Positions 23,356-32,080 of a stretch of DNA of 38,081 nt are shown here, piece by piece. Location: positions 1 to 38,081 of the forward strand of contig JBMNTU010000007.1 of the NCBI GenBank assembly GCA_050945895.1. Direction: 5' to 3'. The notes below the pieces were generated by a model. That model saw only the letters and a program-made list of their open reading frames with translations, was not told where the DNA came from and did no database searches. Position 1 is the first letter of the stretch, and each line of letters starts with the position of its first letter. The position numbers and the translations under genes were made by a program. This stretch comes from JBMNTU01 sp050945895 (lineage in GTDB: Bacteria; Bacillota; Clostridia; Christensenellales; Christensenellaceae).

Positions 23356-24378
23356 TTATTCAATAACAATTTCCTTTACCTTCTTCTTTTCCCTCACGTT
23401 CTTTATAAGCCCCACAACCCGCATCTGGGCAAAGGCATACAGGCTGGATACCGTCCAATAAAGTGCAAAGGCCGCATTAGAGGTAAGACAGATGATCACC
23501 GAAAAAATAGGCATAAAATACATCATCATTTTGCTCGTTTGCTGCGTTGTTGCCGCGGCATTTGGGTCTGCCCCCGCCATCATAGGCGTTGCTGCGGCAG
23601 CATTGCTGGCCGCCGGGGCAAATTTTTGCTGCAAGAACAATGATACACCCGCCATCGCCGGCAGGATAAACCAGCCGTTGTTGAACTCCGGCTGCATAAC
23701 GCCGTTTTGGCCCAGCACATATTGCACGCCGTTTGCTTCGATGATTCCCTGCTTTAAGGCATTGTATGTTGCGCCGTCGCCGGCAATCCACATCGTATCG
23801 TTGGCAAAGGACAAAATATCATGATCCTGCAAAAGCGCCAGCGCCTGCGGGGAAATATAGCTGGAGTAAGATTGTACAAAGCCTAAAAACTCTTCCGCCG
23901 TAGGCAATATTCCCGAAAAGCCATTATCCGGCTGCCAGAAATTCTTTACCCAGAAAAAGTTGGGAAGATCGATCGTAGATGCGCCGTTTTGGGCCGCATC
24001 CAAAATCATACCAACTGTTTGCTCGCTCGCCAGCACACGCATCGCGCCGAAAAATGCAAACCAAATGGGCAGCTGGATGAGCGACTGCACGCACCCGAAC
24101 ATCGGCCGGACATTCATTTTACGGTACAATTCGCGCTGCTTTCTTTGTATTTGCTGTGGGTTGTTTTTGTAGCGCTTTTGCAAAGACTGCAGCTCTGGCC
24201 CAAGCGCCGCCATACGCGACTGGTTCCGCCGTTGGTAAAGATCGATCGGCAAAAGCGCCAGGCGAATGATAATCGTCAGCGTAATAATTGCTGCTGCGTA
24301 GTTTAGAAACAAACTATCCAGGCCGTTCAGGCACCAGACAAAAAACTCCGAAATAAAATTATTGCTTAAAAACTCCAA
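23356..24378 (-). CDS. yidC: Membrane protein insertase YidC/Oxa1, with enlarged external loop
   Basis: A 340-aa insertase. TM1 holds the groove arginine (Arg39 in TIIIRLALLPID), and a basic cytoplasmic coiled hairpin follows (QRRNQSRMAALGPELQSLQKRY). TM2 ends near residue 117, TM3 begins near 234 (NGWFILPAMAGVSLFLQQ), and the last TMs are MMMYFMPIFSVIICL and AFALYWTVSSLYAF. The extracellular TM2-TM3 stretch is ~115 residues, much longer than the ~25-30 typical of short YidC proteins. The TM3-TM4 loop is Ala/Met-rich. No lipobox cysteine is seen at the N-terminus. The tail is basic (REKKKVKEIVIE). Confidence 0.95.
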   Translation of the reverse strand: MEFLSNNFISEFFVWCLNGLDSLFLNYAAAIITLTIIIRLALLPIDLYQRRNQSRMAALGPELQSLQKRYKNNPQQIQRKQRELYRKMNVRPMFGCVQSLIQLPIWFAFFGAMRVLASEQTVGMILDAAQNGASTIDLPNFFWVKNFWQPDNGFSGILPTAEEFLGFVQSYSSYISPQALALLQDHDILSFANDTMWIAGDGATYNALKQGIIEANGVQYVLGQNGVMQPEFNNGWFILPAMAGVSLFLQQKFAPAASNAAAATPMMAGADPNAAATTQQTSKMMMYFMPIFSVIICLTSNAAFALYWTVSSLYAFAQMRVVGLIKNVREKKKVKEIVIE

Positions 24379-24447
24379 TCAACGCTCCCTTATTGCCATA
24401 CACATGGCCTCCACTGGTTTATGGCAAGTGGCCTACCAGACTGCCCC

Positions 24448-24657
24448 TTATGGTACGGGGTCATACCCACCTTCAAAAAAAGGACTACACCTCAAAAAAC
24501 GTTTTAACGCCAAAAATGCGCCCTTTGCGGCGCCATACTTTGTAATCGCCTGCGTGGCGTATACAGAACATGTCGGCGTATACTTGCACTGCGCAGATAT
24601 ATATGGTGATATCGCACCCTGGTAAAACTTTATCAGGGAAAGCAACAGTTTTTTCAT
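24448..24657 (-). CDS. yidD: Membrane protein insertion efficiency factor YidD
   Basis: A 69-aa protein with the conserved YQGAISPYISAQCKYTPTCS and LKRFLRCSPF motifs and the C-terminal GGYDPVP. An N-terminal amphipathic/hydrophobic stretch suggests membrane association. Its ATG overlaps the rnpA stop by 4 bp (translational coupling), and a 69-bp gap leads to yidC. Confidence 0.97.
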   Translation of the reverse strand: MKKLLLSLIKFYQGAISPYISAQCKYTPTCSVYATQAITKYGAAKGAFLALKRFLRCSPFFEGGYDPVP

Positions 24658-25028
24658 GTGAACCTCTGGGAATCCGGGTCCTTAGGACACACGTCAGACA
24701 AAACCCCGGCCTTTTTAAGCAGGTATTCCATCTGCTTTTTTATCTGGCTGAATGCTGCATCCTTTATGGTTGGTCGCGCAATAAAAATAATGCTGTAGTT
24801 GCCGGATGTATATGGAAGGCAAAGCCTGAGCGCCTCTTTAAGCCGACGCCTTGCTTTGTTCCTTACAACGCTGTTCCCAACCTTTTTGCTTACAGAAAAG
24901 CCTGCCCGAACCCCGCCATACCGGCTTTTTGCAACAATCAGCACCAAATCGCCGGTTGCCATGTTCTTTCCTTTTCTGTGAACAAAACCAAACTCTTTAT
25001 TTTTTTTGAGCGTATTAAGCGCAGGCAT
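24654..25028 (-). CDS. rnpA: Ribonuclease P protein component
   Basis: A 124-aa basic protein that partners the RNase P RNA in tRNA 5' maturation. Family signs: FGFVHRKGK near the start, AGFSVSKKVGNSVVRNKARRRLKEALR (with the RNR motif), and IIFIARP. The ATG is 8 nt after the rpmH stop. The tail (SDVCPKDPDSQRF) is an extension of no known role. Confidence 0.96.
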   Translation of the reverse strand: MPALNTLKKNKEFGFVHRKGKNMATGDLVLIVAKSRYGGVRAGFSVSKKVGNSVVRNKARRRLKEALRLCLPYTSGNYSIIFIARPTIKDAAFSQIKKQMEYLLKKAGVLSDVCPKDPDSQRFT

Positions 25029-25036
25029 ACGTCCGT

Positions 25037-25171
25037 TTAGGCCGACAATTTCTTCCTGCCCTTAGCGCGCCTGCTCCTTAAAACATTCCTTCCGGATTTT
25101 GTTTTCATGCGCTTCATAAAACCGTGAATACGGCTGCGCTTTCTTTTTTTGGGCTGATAGGTCATCTTCAT
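25037..25171 (-). CDS. rpmH: Ribosomal protein L34
   Basis: A 44-aa, very basic protein (MKMTYQPKKRKRSRIHGF, then MKRMKTKSGRN and KGRKKLSA) that matches bL34 along its whole length. Start ATG at 25171, stop TAA at 25037-25039. It sits at the head of the rpmH-rnpA-yidD-yidC-jag run next to oriC, as in most bacteria. Confidence 0.98.
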   Translation of the reverse strand: MKMTYQPKKRKRSRIHGFMKRMKTKSGRNVLRSRRAKGRKKLSA

Positions 25172-25241
25172 AGCTCTATTCTCTCCACTTCTATATGGTT
25201 TTTTACCTTCTTATGCAAAACGCCATAAAAATACGTCTACC

Positions 25242-25270
25242 ATTATATATTTATTCCTGATTGGTGTCAA
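25242..25270 (-). promoter_or_regulatory. Perfect-consensus promoter of rpmH
   Basis: On the minus strand TTGACA (25270-25265), 17 bp, then TATAAT (25247-25242). Both hexamers match the sigma-A consensus exactly. It gives a leader of about 64 nt. Confidence 0.9.
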
Positions 25271-25310
25271 CTTTCTTTTCTCGATTCCCTGCCAAAAGTC
25301 ATTTTAAATT

Positions 25311-25509
25311 TTATCCACATTTTTTTCTAACTTTCTTTCAAATTGTATTGAAGTTTTGGCTGGGTTTATGATATGATAACTATGCTTTTAGCGCGGTATT
25401 ATGCGGAAAAATTGGTTATATTATTGTGGATATTACTGTGGATAGTTGTGGATGATTTTCCTGCTTTTTGATATCTTACGGAAAAATACAGAGAAAATTA
25501 TGTGCATAA
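25311..25509. other. oriC: Chromosomal origin oriC: DnaA-box cluster between rpmH and dnaA
   Basis: One forward DnaA box TTATCCACA (25311-25319). Four reverse boxes: TGTGGATAT (25425-25433), TGTGGATAG (25437-25445), TGTGGATGA (25447-25455) and TGTGCATAA (25501-25509). The outer two fit TTATNCACA exactly; the middle three are near-matches packed at 10-12 bp spacing, about one helical turn. AT-rich DNA (25320-25360) and the dnaA promoter lie among them. The whole 366-bp gap (25172-25537) contains no gene. Confidence 0.9.
25348..25377 (+). promoter_or_regulatory. Candidate dnaA promoter inside oriC
   Basis: TTGAAG (25348-25353), 18 bp, TATGAT (25372-25377). Transcripts would cross the reverse DnaA boxes, so DnaA autoregulation is likely (inference from position). 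Confidence 0.55.
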
Positions 25510-25537
25510 CTTTTCGAGTGAATAGGGGATATTTTCT

Positions 25538-26956
25538 ATGAGTGTTTTTAATATACTGTGGGAACGAACATTGAATTATTTGGAAGAGGAGCTTCCTATG
25601 TTTCAGTTCAATGTTTGGATCAAAGAATTAAAGCCGGTCAAAGAAGAAAACGATATTTATTATTTCGAGGTTTCCAGCGGTATGCATAAAAACCTGATGG
25701 AAGAAAAATATGCCGATATCATTGTACATACGATGCAGTCTGTATACGAAGAATTGTACGGCGTTTCGGGCGCAGATATCCATTTGAAATTTATTACCAC
25801 GGACGACGAACCGGAAAACGAGCTTCCGCTGGCTGCAGAGCCGGAAAAGACTAAAGCGGATGTTTCTTCCTCTAAGTATGGCTCCGCATTCAACCTAAGC
25901 TCTAATTATACCTTCGATACATTTGTTGTAGGAGAATCTAACCAATTTGCAAATGCGGCCGCCAAGGCGGTTGCTTTTGCACCAGGAAAAGCATATAACC
26001 CTCTGTTTTTATACGGCGGCGTAGGTCTTGGAAAAACACACCTTATGCATGCAATCGGCAACTATATCCACGAGGCAAACCCCGAATCCGACATTGTATA
26101 TGTGACCAGCGAAACCTTTACAAATGAGCTGATTCGAATGATCGGCCTTACCAATAAAAATTCGAATATAGACCTTCGCGAACAGTTCCGCAATAAATAC
26201 CGCAAGGTAGACGTTTTGATGATTGACGATATCCAGTTTATTGCAGGAAAAGATACGACGCAGGATGAGTTTTTTCATACGTTTAATGCGCTCCACGAGC
26301 TCAACAAACAAATCATCATTTCTTCGGACAGGCCTCCTAAGGAAATGGAAAAGCTGGAAGAGCGAATTCGCTCGCGCTTTGAAGGCGGCCTCATTGCCGA
26401 CATAAAACCGCCGGATTATGAAACGCGGGTCGCTATTTTGCTAAAAAAAGCACAGGCGATCCAAAATCCGGATATTCTACCCATTCGGGACGAGGTGTTC
26501 CACTATATTGCGCAGCAGCCAAACGCCAATATCCGAACACTGGAAGGCGCGTTGCAGCGCGTAATCATGTATGCGGAGCTCCACCGCCACTTAAAGCAAC
26601 TAAAAGAAATTAATGTAGATATTGCAAAAGAGGCGTTGGAAGACTTTTTTGACGAGCCAACCATTCGAAAAATTACGCCAGACTATATTTTAGATGTCGT
26701 ATGTGAATATTATGGAATTTCCCTACCCGATATAAAAGGACCCAAAAAAAACAGGGAAATATCCTTTCCCCGCCAGATATCCATGTATCTGATCCGGGAA
26801 CTTACCGGATTATCTTACCTTAAAATTGCCGAATTCTTTGGTAAAAAAGACCATACTACCATTATATATGCAGAAGAAAAAATCAAAAACCAAATGAAGG
26901 AGGATACCGACTTAAAAAAAGTAACAGAGGATATTATTGCTAAAATCAAGGGATAA
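25538..26956 (+). CDS. dnaA: Replication initiator DnaA
   Basis: A 472-aa protein. Domain I is residues 1-~75, a short acidic linker ~85-118, the AAA+ domain ~120-330 with Walker A GGVGLGKTH (160-168) and Walker B VLMIDD (226-231), and DNA-binding domain IV ~375-472. Domain IV contains PRQISMYLIRELTGLS (411 onward) and KKDHTT (436-441). The usual signature is GRDHTT; the Gly-Arg is replaced by Lys-Lys while the base-contacting D-H-T is kept. AGGGGA precedes the ATG by 8 nt. First gene of the dnaA-dnaN-recF-remB-gyrB-gyrA run. Confidence 0.98.
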   Translation: MSVFNILWERTLNYLEEELPMFQFNVWIKELKPVKEENDIYYFEVSSGMHKNLMEEKYADIIVHTMQSVYEELYGVSGADIHLKFITTDDEPENELPLAAEPEKTKADVSSSKYGSAFNLSSNYTFDTFVVGESNQFANAAAKAVAFAPGKAYNPLFLYGGVGLGKTHLMHAIGNYIHEANPESDIVYVTSETFTNELIRMIGLTNKNSNIDLREQFRNKYRKVDVLMIDDIQFIAGKDTTQDEFFHTFNALHELNKQIIISSDRPPKEMEKLEERIRSRFEGGLIADIKPPDYETRVAILLKKAQAIQNPDILPIRDEVFHYIAQQPNANIRTLEGALQRVIMYAELHRHLKQLKEINVDIAKEALEDFFDEPTIRKITPDYILDVVCEYYGISLPDIKGPKKNREISFPRQISMYLIRELTGLSYLKIAEFFGKKDHTTIIYAEEKIKNQMKEDTDLKKVTEDIIAKIKG

Positions 26957-27190
26957 CATGTGAATAAAAAAGCATCGTTTTTTTCAGAAAAGAGTACCCA
27001 AAATTCTATACCCAAACCATCTACAGGATACTCCAACAAAACAATGCCGTTATCAACGATTTGCCCCCATACCATGAGAATGGTTTTTATTGATAACAAA
27101 GCGCTTTTTTAAAGATATTCGCAATAAACACATGCCCTAATGATACCGATACAGCCTATATAATTATATTGATATACTGGAGGATAAAAA
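26957..27190 (+). other. dnaA-dnaN spacer with inverted repeat
   Basis: A 234-bp gap without a gene. It holds a perfect 8-bp inverted repeat, GTTATCAA (27049-27056) and TTGATAAC (27090-27097), enclosing a small hairpin ACCAT-GAGA-ATGGT followed by five T (a weak terminator). TATAAT at 27159-27164 is a possible -10 for dnaN. No consensus DnaA box is seen; TTATCAACG at 27050 is a poor match. Confidence 0.5.
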
Positions 27191-28291
27191 ATGAAATTTT
27201 CGTGCCCAAAGGGTGAATTGTTAAAAGCGATTGGCATATGCAGCCGTGCCTCTTCAAAGATGCAAAAAACAATACTGGAATGTATCCTTTTTTCGTGTAA
27301 GGATAATAGCATAGAATTAAAAGCAACGGACATATCCCTTTCTATAAAAACAAAAATAGAAGCAGCTGTTACGGAAGAAGGTGTTGCGGCAATTCCTGCA
27401 AGGCTGCTTTACGAAATTATCAACCGTTTTCCGGAGAACGAGGTTTCATTTTCGAGTGTAAGGGAAAATACGGTAGAAATCAGCTGTTTGAATTCCAAAG
27501 TGGATTTGCAGCAGATGGATGCGGACGAGTTTCCCGAGTTTCCTGAAATAGAGCAGGGAGAGCAAATAAAAATAGGGCAATCTCTTTTAAAAAGCATGAT
27601 AAACCAAACCATTTTTTCGGCCGCTGCCAGCGAAGAAAAACCAATCCTTACTGGGCTTTATTTCGACGTTACGCGAAATAACCTGAGTATTGTGGCGCTG
27701 GATGGGTACAGGATGGCAGTTCGGAAGGAACCCGCCATTTCGGATATTGTAAAAAGCTGTGTTGTTCCGGCGCGGACGCTTCGGGAACTTTCGCGCATTG
27801 TAAACGATTCCGAAGAAAATATAAAAATATCCATAAGCGGAAATATGGCGTTGTTTGAAACAGAAGATACGCAAATTTATACCCGGCTTTTGGAGGGAGA
27901 GTATATCAACTACAAAAATCTTTTGCCGAAGGAATATACGACGAGCGTAAAAGTGGAAAAGGAAATGCTGAGGGAAAGCATAGAGCTTGCGTCTGTTTTG
28001 GCAAGGGAAGGAAACAACAACGTTGTCCGCTTCCAGGTAGAAGATAAAATACTGGAAATAACTTCCAATTCGGAAATGGGCAAACTGAACGACAAGGTGC
28101 CTGTTATTACCAGGGGCAAAAACTTAAAAATAGCGTTTAATGCAAAATATATATTGGACGTACTAAAGGCCGTGGAAGACCAGGAGGTCGTTATGCACTT
28201 TAACAGTGCGATAAGCCCGTGTATTATTAAGCAGGATGGTTCTGAAACATATGAATATCTTGTGCTTCCTGTACAGCTAAAAGAGGAATAA
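27191..28291 (+). CDS. dnaN: DNA polymerase III beta subunit (sliding clamp)
   Basis: A 366-aa clamp that tethers the replicative polymerase. Three repeated clamp folds fill the length; typical patches are LKATDISLSIKT, ILTGLYFD, ALDGYRMAVRKE and the C-terminal YLVLPVQL, which forms part of the partner-binding groove. CTGGAGG precedes the ATG. The stop codon directly abuts the recF start. Confidence 0.98.
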   Translation: MKFSCPKGELLKAIGICSRASSKMQKTILECILFSCKDNSIELKATDISLSIKTKIEAAVTEEGVAAIPARLLYEIINRFPENEVSFSSVRENTVEISCLNSKVDLQQMDADEFPEFPEIEQGEQIKIGQSLLKSMINQTIFSAAASEEKPILTGLYFDVTRNNLSIVALDGYRMAVRKEPAISDIVKSCVVPARTLRELSRIVNDSEENIKISISGNMALFETEDTQIYTRLLEGEYINYKNLLPKEYTTSVKVEKEMLRESIELASVLAREGNNNVVRFQVEDKILEITSNSEMGKLNDKVPVITRGKNLKIAFNAKYILDVLKAVEDQEVVMHFNSAISPCIIKQDGSETYEYLVLPVQLKEE

Positions 28292-29371
28292 ATGGTTATT
28301 AAAAAAATCAAGCTGGTCAATTTCAGAAATTATGAACAGCTGGATATGGATGGTTTTTCCGACGATATTAACGTGGTTTTCGGCGATAATGCGCAGGGAA
28401 AAACAAATTTGCTGGAAGCAGTGGGGATATGTGCGAACGGAAAATCTTTCCGCGTAAACCAGGATGCGAAAACGATACGCTTTATGTGTGATAAAGCGTA
28501 TCTTTTTGTGGAATATTTACAAAACGGGCAGCAGGAAACAGATTATATAGAGGTGCTGATAGAAAAAAACAAACGCAAGGGAATCAAAAAAAACGGAGTT
28601 CCGTTGGACAGCATGAAGCAGCTGCTTGGAAATTTATACACAGTTGTATTCTCTCCGGAGGATATTCGTATGGTACGCGAGGCCCCGGGCCTGCGGCGGG
28701 CCTTTTTGGACGGGGAAATTTCCAAAATCCGGCCAAGCTATATCGATGCGCTTAAAAAATATATGGAGATTGTTGCACAAAAAAACGCGGCGCTAAGGCG
28801 AAAAACAAAGGATATGGAAAATATACTCGCGTCCTTTAACGAACAGCTGGAGGGATACATAAAAATCATTTTAAAAAACAGGCTGTCCTATGTAAAAAAA
28901 CTGAACGAATTTGTTACGGATGCGCACAGCCAGATTTCCGGCGGCAGGGAAAAAGTTGAAATCGAATATAAATCCACAATAGATGTGGATAACATAGAAA
29001 AACAGTTAAAAAACAACATCCGCCGTGAAATGATGGACGGAGCATGCCTTTTGGGCCCCCACAGGGATGACCTGTCTATCCGCGTAAATGGAAAGGATGT
29101 GCGCTCGTACGCTTCGCAGGGGCAGCTTCGAACGCTGGTGCTTTCCATAAAAATTGCGTGTATACGGCTGCTTTACGATACAATGGGTGAAATGCCGGTA
29201 TTTTTGCTGGACGATGTTTTTTCGGAGCTGGATGGTACAAGAAAGGCAAACTTACTGCGGGCGCTGCTGGGCATTCAGGTGTTTTTGACGACAACGCATT
29301 TTGAACAAAGCGAGTTTGAGCAAAGTGCCGCCCATTTTTTGGTGCGTAACGGTACGGTGAAAAAGCTGTAA
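28292..29371 (+). CDS. recF: DNA replication and repair protein RecF
   Basis: A 359-aa SMC-like ATPase that helps load RecA at gaps. Walker A GDNAQGKT at 31-38, ABC signature SQGQLR at 275-280, Walker B FLLDD with VFSELD at ~304-314. There is no gap after dnaN, with AGAGG inside the dnaN 3' end as ribosome site. The S4-domain gene usually found between dnaN and recF in Firmicutes is absent. Confidence 0.97.
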   Translation: MVIKKIKLVNFRNYEQLDMDGFSDDINVVFGDNAQGKTNLLEAVGICANGKSFRVNQDAKTIRFMCDKAYLFVEYLQNGQQETDYIEVLIEKNKRKGIKKNGVPLDSMKQLLGNLYTVVFSPEDIRMVREAPGLRRAFLDGEISKIRPSYIDALKKYMEIVAQKNAALRRKTKDMENILASFNEQLEGYIKIILKNRLSYVKKLNEFVTDAHSQISGGREKVEIEYKSTIDVDNIEKQLKNNIRREMMDGACLLGPHRDDLSIRVNGKDVRSYASQGQLRTLVLSIKIACIRLLYDTMGEMPVFLLDDVFSELDGTRKANLLRALLGIQVFLTTTHFEQSEFEQSAAHFLVRNGTVKKL

Positions 29372-29425
29372 CCGTAACTTGTTTCCAAAGCAAACAAAAT
29401 ACTTTCAAAAATGCTTCATTTATAG

Positions 29426-29431
29426 TATAAT
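29426..29431 (+). promoter_or_regulatory. Possible promoter -10 for remB-gyrB
   Basis: A perfect TATAAT within an AT-rich stretch, ~97 bp before remB. The matching -35 (TTTCAA at 29403-29408) is weak. Confidence 0.4.
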
Positions 29432-29527
29432 ATATATTATAAAGAAGCTTTTATTTTTATGTGCTGCTTTTATGACAGAAAAACACCTGCAACATGGAGC
29501 AGGCAAACGGCGGCAGCAGGGGGATGT

Positions 29528-29797
29528 ATGATTTTGCACCTGGGCAACGACGTGTTTGTTAAGCTAAAACACGTTCTAATGATACTTGAATATGAAGAGG
29601 CTGCTTCGAATAAGGACACCAGCCTTTTTTTAAGTGGATTAAAAAAGCATATAATTGACGAGCATATGGTAAAAGCAGTCGTTGTTACGGATGAAAATGG
29701 TCTTATGGTCTATTGCTCGCCCATTTCCCCCGCAACCCTTTTAAAACGGTGTGGAGACCCATTGCCGTTTGCCGACGCTGTGCCTGTGGATAGTTAA
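29528..29797 (+). CDS. remB: RemB-like DUF370 protein (YaaB)
   Basis: An 89-aa small protein. MILHLGNDVFVKLKHVLMIL opens like B. subtilis YaaB/RemB (MYIHLGDD...), and VVTDENGLMVYCSPISPATLLKR matches the family's YYSPLSSSTLKKR region. RemA/RemB relatives regulate matrix genes in Bacillus; a DNA-binding role here is inference. The ATG at 29528 has AGGGGG just upstream; an in-frame ATG at 29459 lacks a site and would add unconserved sequence. Its position between recF and gyrB is the usual one. Confidence 0.88.
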   Translation: MILHLGNDVFVKLKHVLMILEYEEAASNKDTSLFLSGLKKHIIDEHMVKAVVVTDENGLMVYCSPISPATLLKRCGDPLPFADAVPVDS

Positions 29798-29854
29798 AAG
29801 CGGGTTACAATGGTGTGTATTGTTTTGATTTTAAGTATAGATGGAGTGTGTTAA

Positions 29855-31768
29855 ATGGAAAATAACCAGGAATTTTATGATGAAAGCCAAATACAGATAT
29901 TGGAGGGGCTGGAACCTGTCCGCAAGCGGCCGGGCATGTATATTGGCTCCACCGACCTTCGCGGGCTGCATCACCTTGTGTATGAAATCGTGGATAACTC
30001 AATCGACGAGGCTATGGCCGGCCATTGCGACGAGATTGTCGTCCGCCTGAGAAAGGACGGCAGTGCGTTTGTTTCGGACAACGGCCGCGGCATTCCTACC
30101 GGAATGCACCCCACAGCCAATATTTCTACGTTGGAGGTTGCGCTGACCATGCTGCATGCCGGCGGCAAGTTTGGCGGGGATGGGTATAAGGTATCCGGAG
30201 GGCTGCATGGCGTGGGTGTATCGGTCGTAAACGCGCTTTCCCAAAAGCTGGTTGCAACCATCTGCCGGGAAGGAAAGATCCATAAGCAGGAATTTTCGCG
30301 CGGAGAATCGACCACCGGGCTTGAAATTATGGGCGATTGCGGCGAAACATGCGGAACCACCATTGAATTCTGGCCCGATCCGGAAATATTTGAGGACGTC
30401 AATTTTGTGTACGATACGCTGCGCGTACGCCTGCGGGAAATGGCCTTTTTGAATAAGGGGATACGGATTGTGCTGGAAGACGAACGGGTGGAACCGCCTC
30501 TTAAAAAGGAATATTGCTACAGCGGAGGCATTAAATCGTTTGTGGAATACCTGAACAAAACAAAGAACCCGCTTTTTCCGGAACCGGTGTATTTCAGCCG
30601 CCAAAAAGACACGTCGTATGTAGAAGTTGCTATGCAGTACAATGAAGGCTATTCCGAGAGTATTTTCTCTTACGCGAACAATATATCTACCCACGAGGGG
30701 GGAACGCATTTAAACGGCTTTAAAAATGCCCTGACGCGTATCGTCAACGATTATGCAAAAAGCCATAAAATGGTCAAAGAAAATGAATCGGCATTGTCCG
30801 GCGAAGACATCCGCGAAGGGCTGACCGCAATCATCAGCGTAAAGCTGGTCGATCCGCAGTTTGAAGGGCAGACCAAAACAAAGCTGGGAAACAGCGAAAT
30901 GCGCGCGTTGGTAGACAGCACGGTAGCAGAGGGCCTGTCCACATTTTTGGAGGAAAACCCTTCGACGGCGCGAATCATTGTGGATAAGTGCCTGACGGCG
31001 CGCCGCGCGCGTGAGGCGGCAAAAAAAGCGCGGGAGTTGACCCGCAGGAAAACGGCGCTGGAAAGTGCTGCGCTTCCGGGCAAGCTTGCCGATTGCAGCG
31101 AAAAAGACGCCAGCCTGTGCGAAATATTTATTGTAGAGGGCAACAGCGCCGGCGGCAGCGCAAAGCAGGGGCGCGACCGAAAATTCCAGGCAATTTTACC
31201 GCTTCGTGGAAAAATACTCAATGTGGAAAAAGCGCGGCAGGACAGGGCGCTTGCAAACAACGAAATTAAGGCGATGATTACGGCGTTTGGCGCGGGAATC
31301 GGCGAGGATTTCGACGAAGAGAAGCTGCGTTACCATAAAATTATCTGCATGACAGATGCGGACGTGGACGGCAGCCATATCCGTACGCTTATGCTGACGT
31401 TCTTCTACCGCTACATGCGCCCGCTGGTGGAAAAGGGATATGTGTACATTGCCCAGCCGCCGCTCTACAAAGTGAGCAAAAAAGGCATGGACGACATATA
31501 CGTCTACAGCGACGAGCAAATGAAGGAAACATTGGAGCAGGTGGGCGACAATGCCGAGGTGCAGCGCTACAAAGGCCTTGGCGAAATGAACCCCGAGCAG
31601 CTTTGGATGACCACGATGGATCCGGAAACGCGTACGCTTTTGCAGGTAAAGATGGAAGACGAAATTGAAATCGAAGAAACTTTCAGCATTTTGATGGGAG
31701 ACAGCGTAGAACCGCGGCGCGAATTTATCGAAGAAAACGCCAAACTGGTAACAGATCTGGATATCTAA
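29855..31768 (+). CDS. gyrB: DNA gyrase subunit B
   Basis: A 637-aa ATPase subunit of the negative-supercoiling topoisomerase. GHKL ATPase motifs: EIVDNSIDEAMAG, DNGRGIPTG and GLHGVGVSVVNAL. The TOPRIM domain carries EGNSAGGSAKQGRDR (Glu428) and DADVDGSH (Asp501/503/505). The C-terminus MGDSVEPRREFIEENA is standard. GGAGTG precedes the ATG. It is separated from gyrA by a 382-bp repeat-filled gap. Confidence 0.98.
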   Translation: MENNQEFYDESQIQILEGLEPVRKRPGMYIGSTDLRGLHHLVYEIVDNSIDEAMAGHCDEIVVRLRKDGSAFVSDNGRGIPTGMHPTANISTLEVALTMLHAGGKFGGDGYKVSGGLHGVGVSVVNALSQKLVATICREGKIHKQEFSRGESTTGLEIMGDCGETCGTTIEFWPDPEIFEDVNFVYDTLRVRLREMAFLNKGIRIVLEDERVEPPLKKEYCYSGGIKSFVEYLNKTKNPLFPEPVYFSRQKDTSYVEVAMQYNEGYSESIFSYANNISTHEGGTHLNGFKNALTRIVNDYAKSHKMVKENESALSGEDIREGLTAIISVKLVDPQFEGQTKTKLGNSEMRALVDSTVAEGLSTFLEENPSTARIIVDKCLTARRAREAAKKARELTRRKTALESAALPGKLADCSEKDASLCEIFIVEGNSAGGSAKQGRDRKFQAILPLRGKILNVEKARQDRALANNEIKAMITAFGAGIGEDFDEEKLRYHKIICMTDADVDGSHIRTLMLTFFYRYMRPLVEKGYVYIAQPPLYKVSKKGMDDIYVYSDEQMKETLEQVGDNAEVQRYKGLGEMNPEQLWMTTMDPETRTLLQVKMEDEIEIEETFSILMGDSVEPRREFIEENAKLVTDLDI

Positions 31769-31822
31769 CAAGCTGTGCTTGCTGCCCGGCAGTGTAGTGG
31801 CCGCGCGGATAAATAGGCGATG

Positions 31823-32080
31823 TTTTCCACGGTGCATGGCCGAGAGCAAGGAAGCAGCGCTGTGCCGCAGGGGACGCCCCGCGGGCTGGCCGCAAAAGAG
31901 CTATGCGCGGAGATAAACCTTGGTTTTCCACGGTGCATGGCCGAGAGCAAAGAAGCAGCGCCACGCCGCCGGGGAAACCCCCGCGGGCTGGCCGCAAAAG
32001 AGCTATGCGCGGAGATAAACCTCGGTTTTCCACGGTGCATGGTCGCGAACAAGGAAGCGGCACCGTGCCGCCGGGCATAA
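31823..32080. repeat. Tandem ~101-bp repeats between gyrB and gyrA
   Basis: Unit 1 spans 31823-31923 (101 bp), unit 2 31924-32025 (102 bp), and a partial unit 3 32026-~32080. Each starts TTTTCCACGGTGCATGG. A fragment resembling a unit's end precedes unit 1 (~31796-31822). Each full unit carries a GGGG/CCCC hairpin whose loop differs between copies, and CCGC…GCGG around AAAAGAGCTATGC. Both strands stay open over much of the array (for example minus 32078-31725), a by-product of the repeats; no ribosome site or known domain supports a gene. Confidence 0.9.

Noticed and set aside
31725..32080. Repeat-containing frames on both strands between gyrB and gyrA as genes
   Set aside because: They exist because the repeat length and composition avoid stops. 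No ribosome site or domain, and one overlaps gyrB.
31823..32080. CRISPR-like array
   Set aside because: The units are contiguous ~101-bp repeats without unique spacers, and no cas gene is near.
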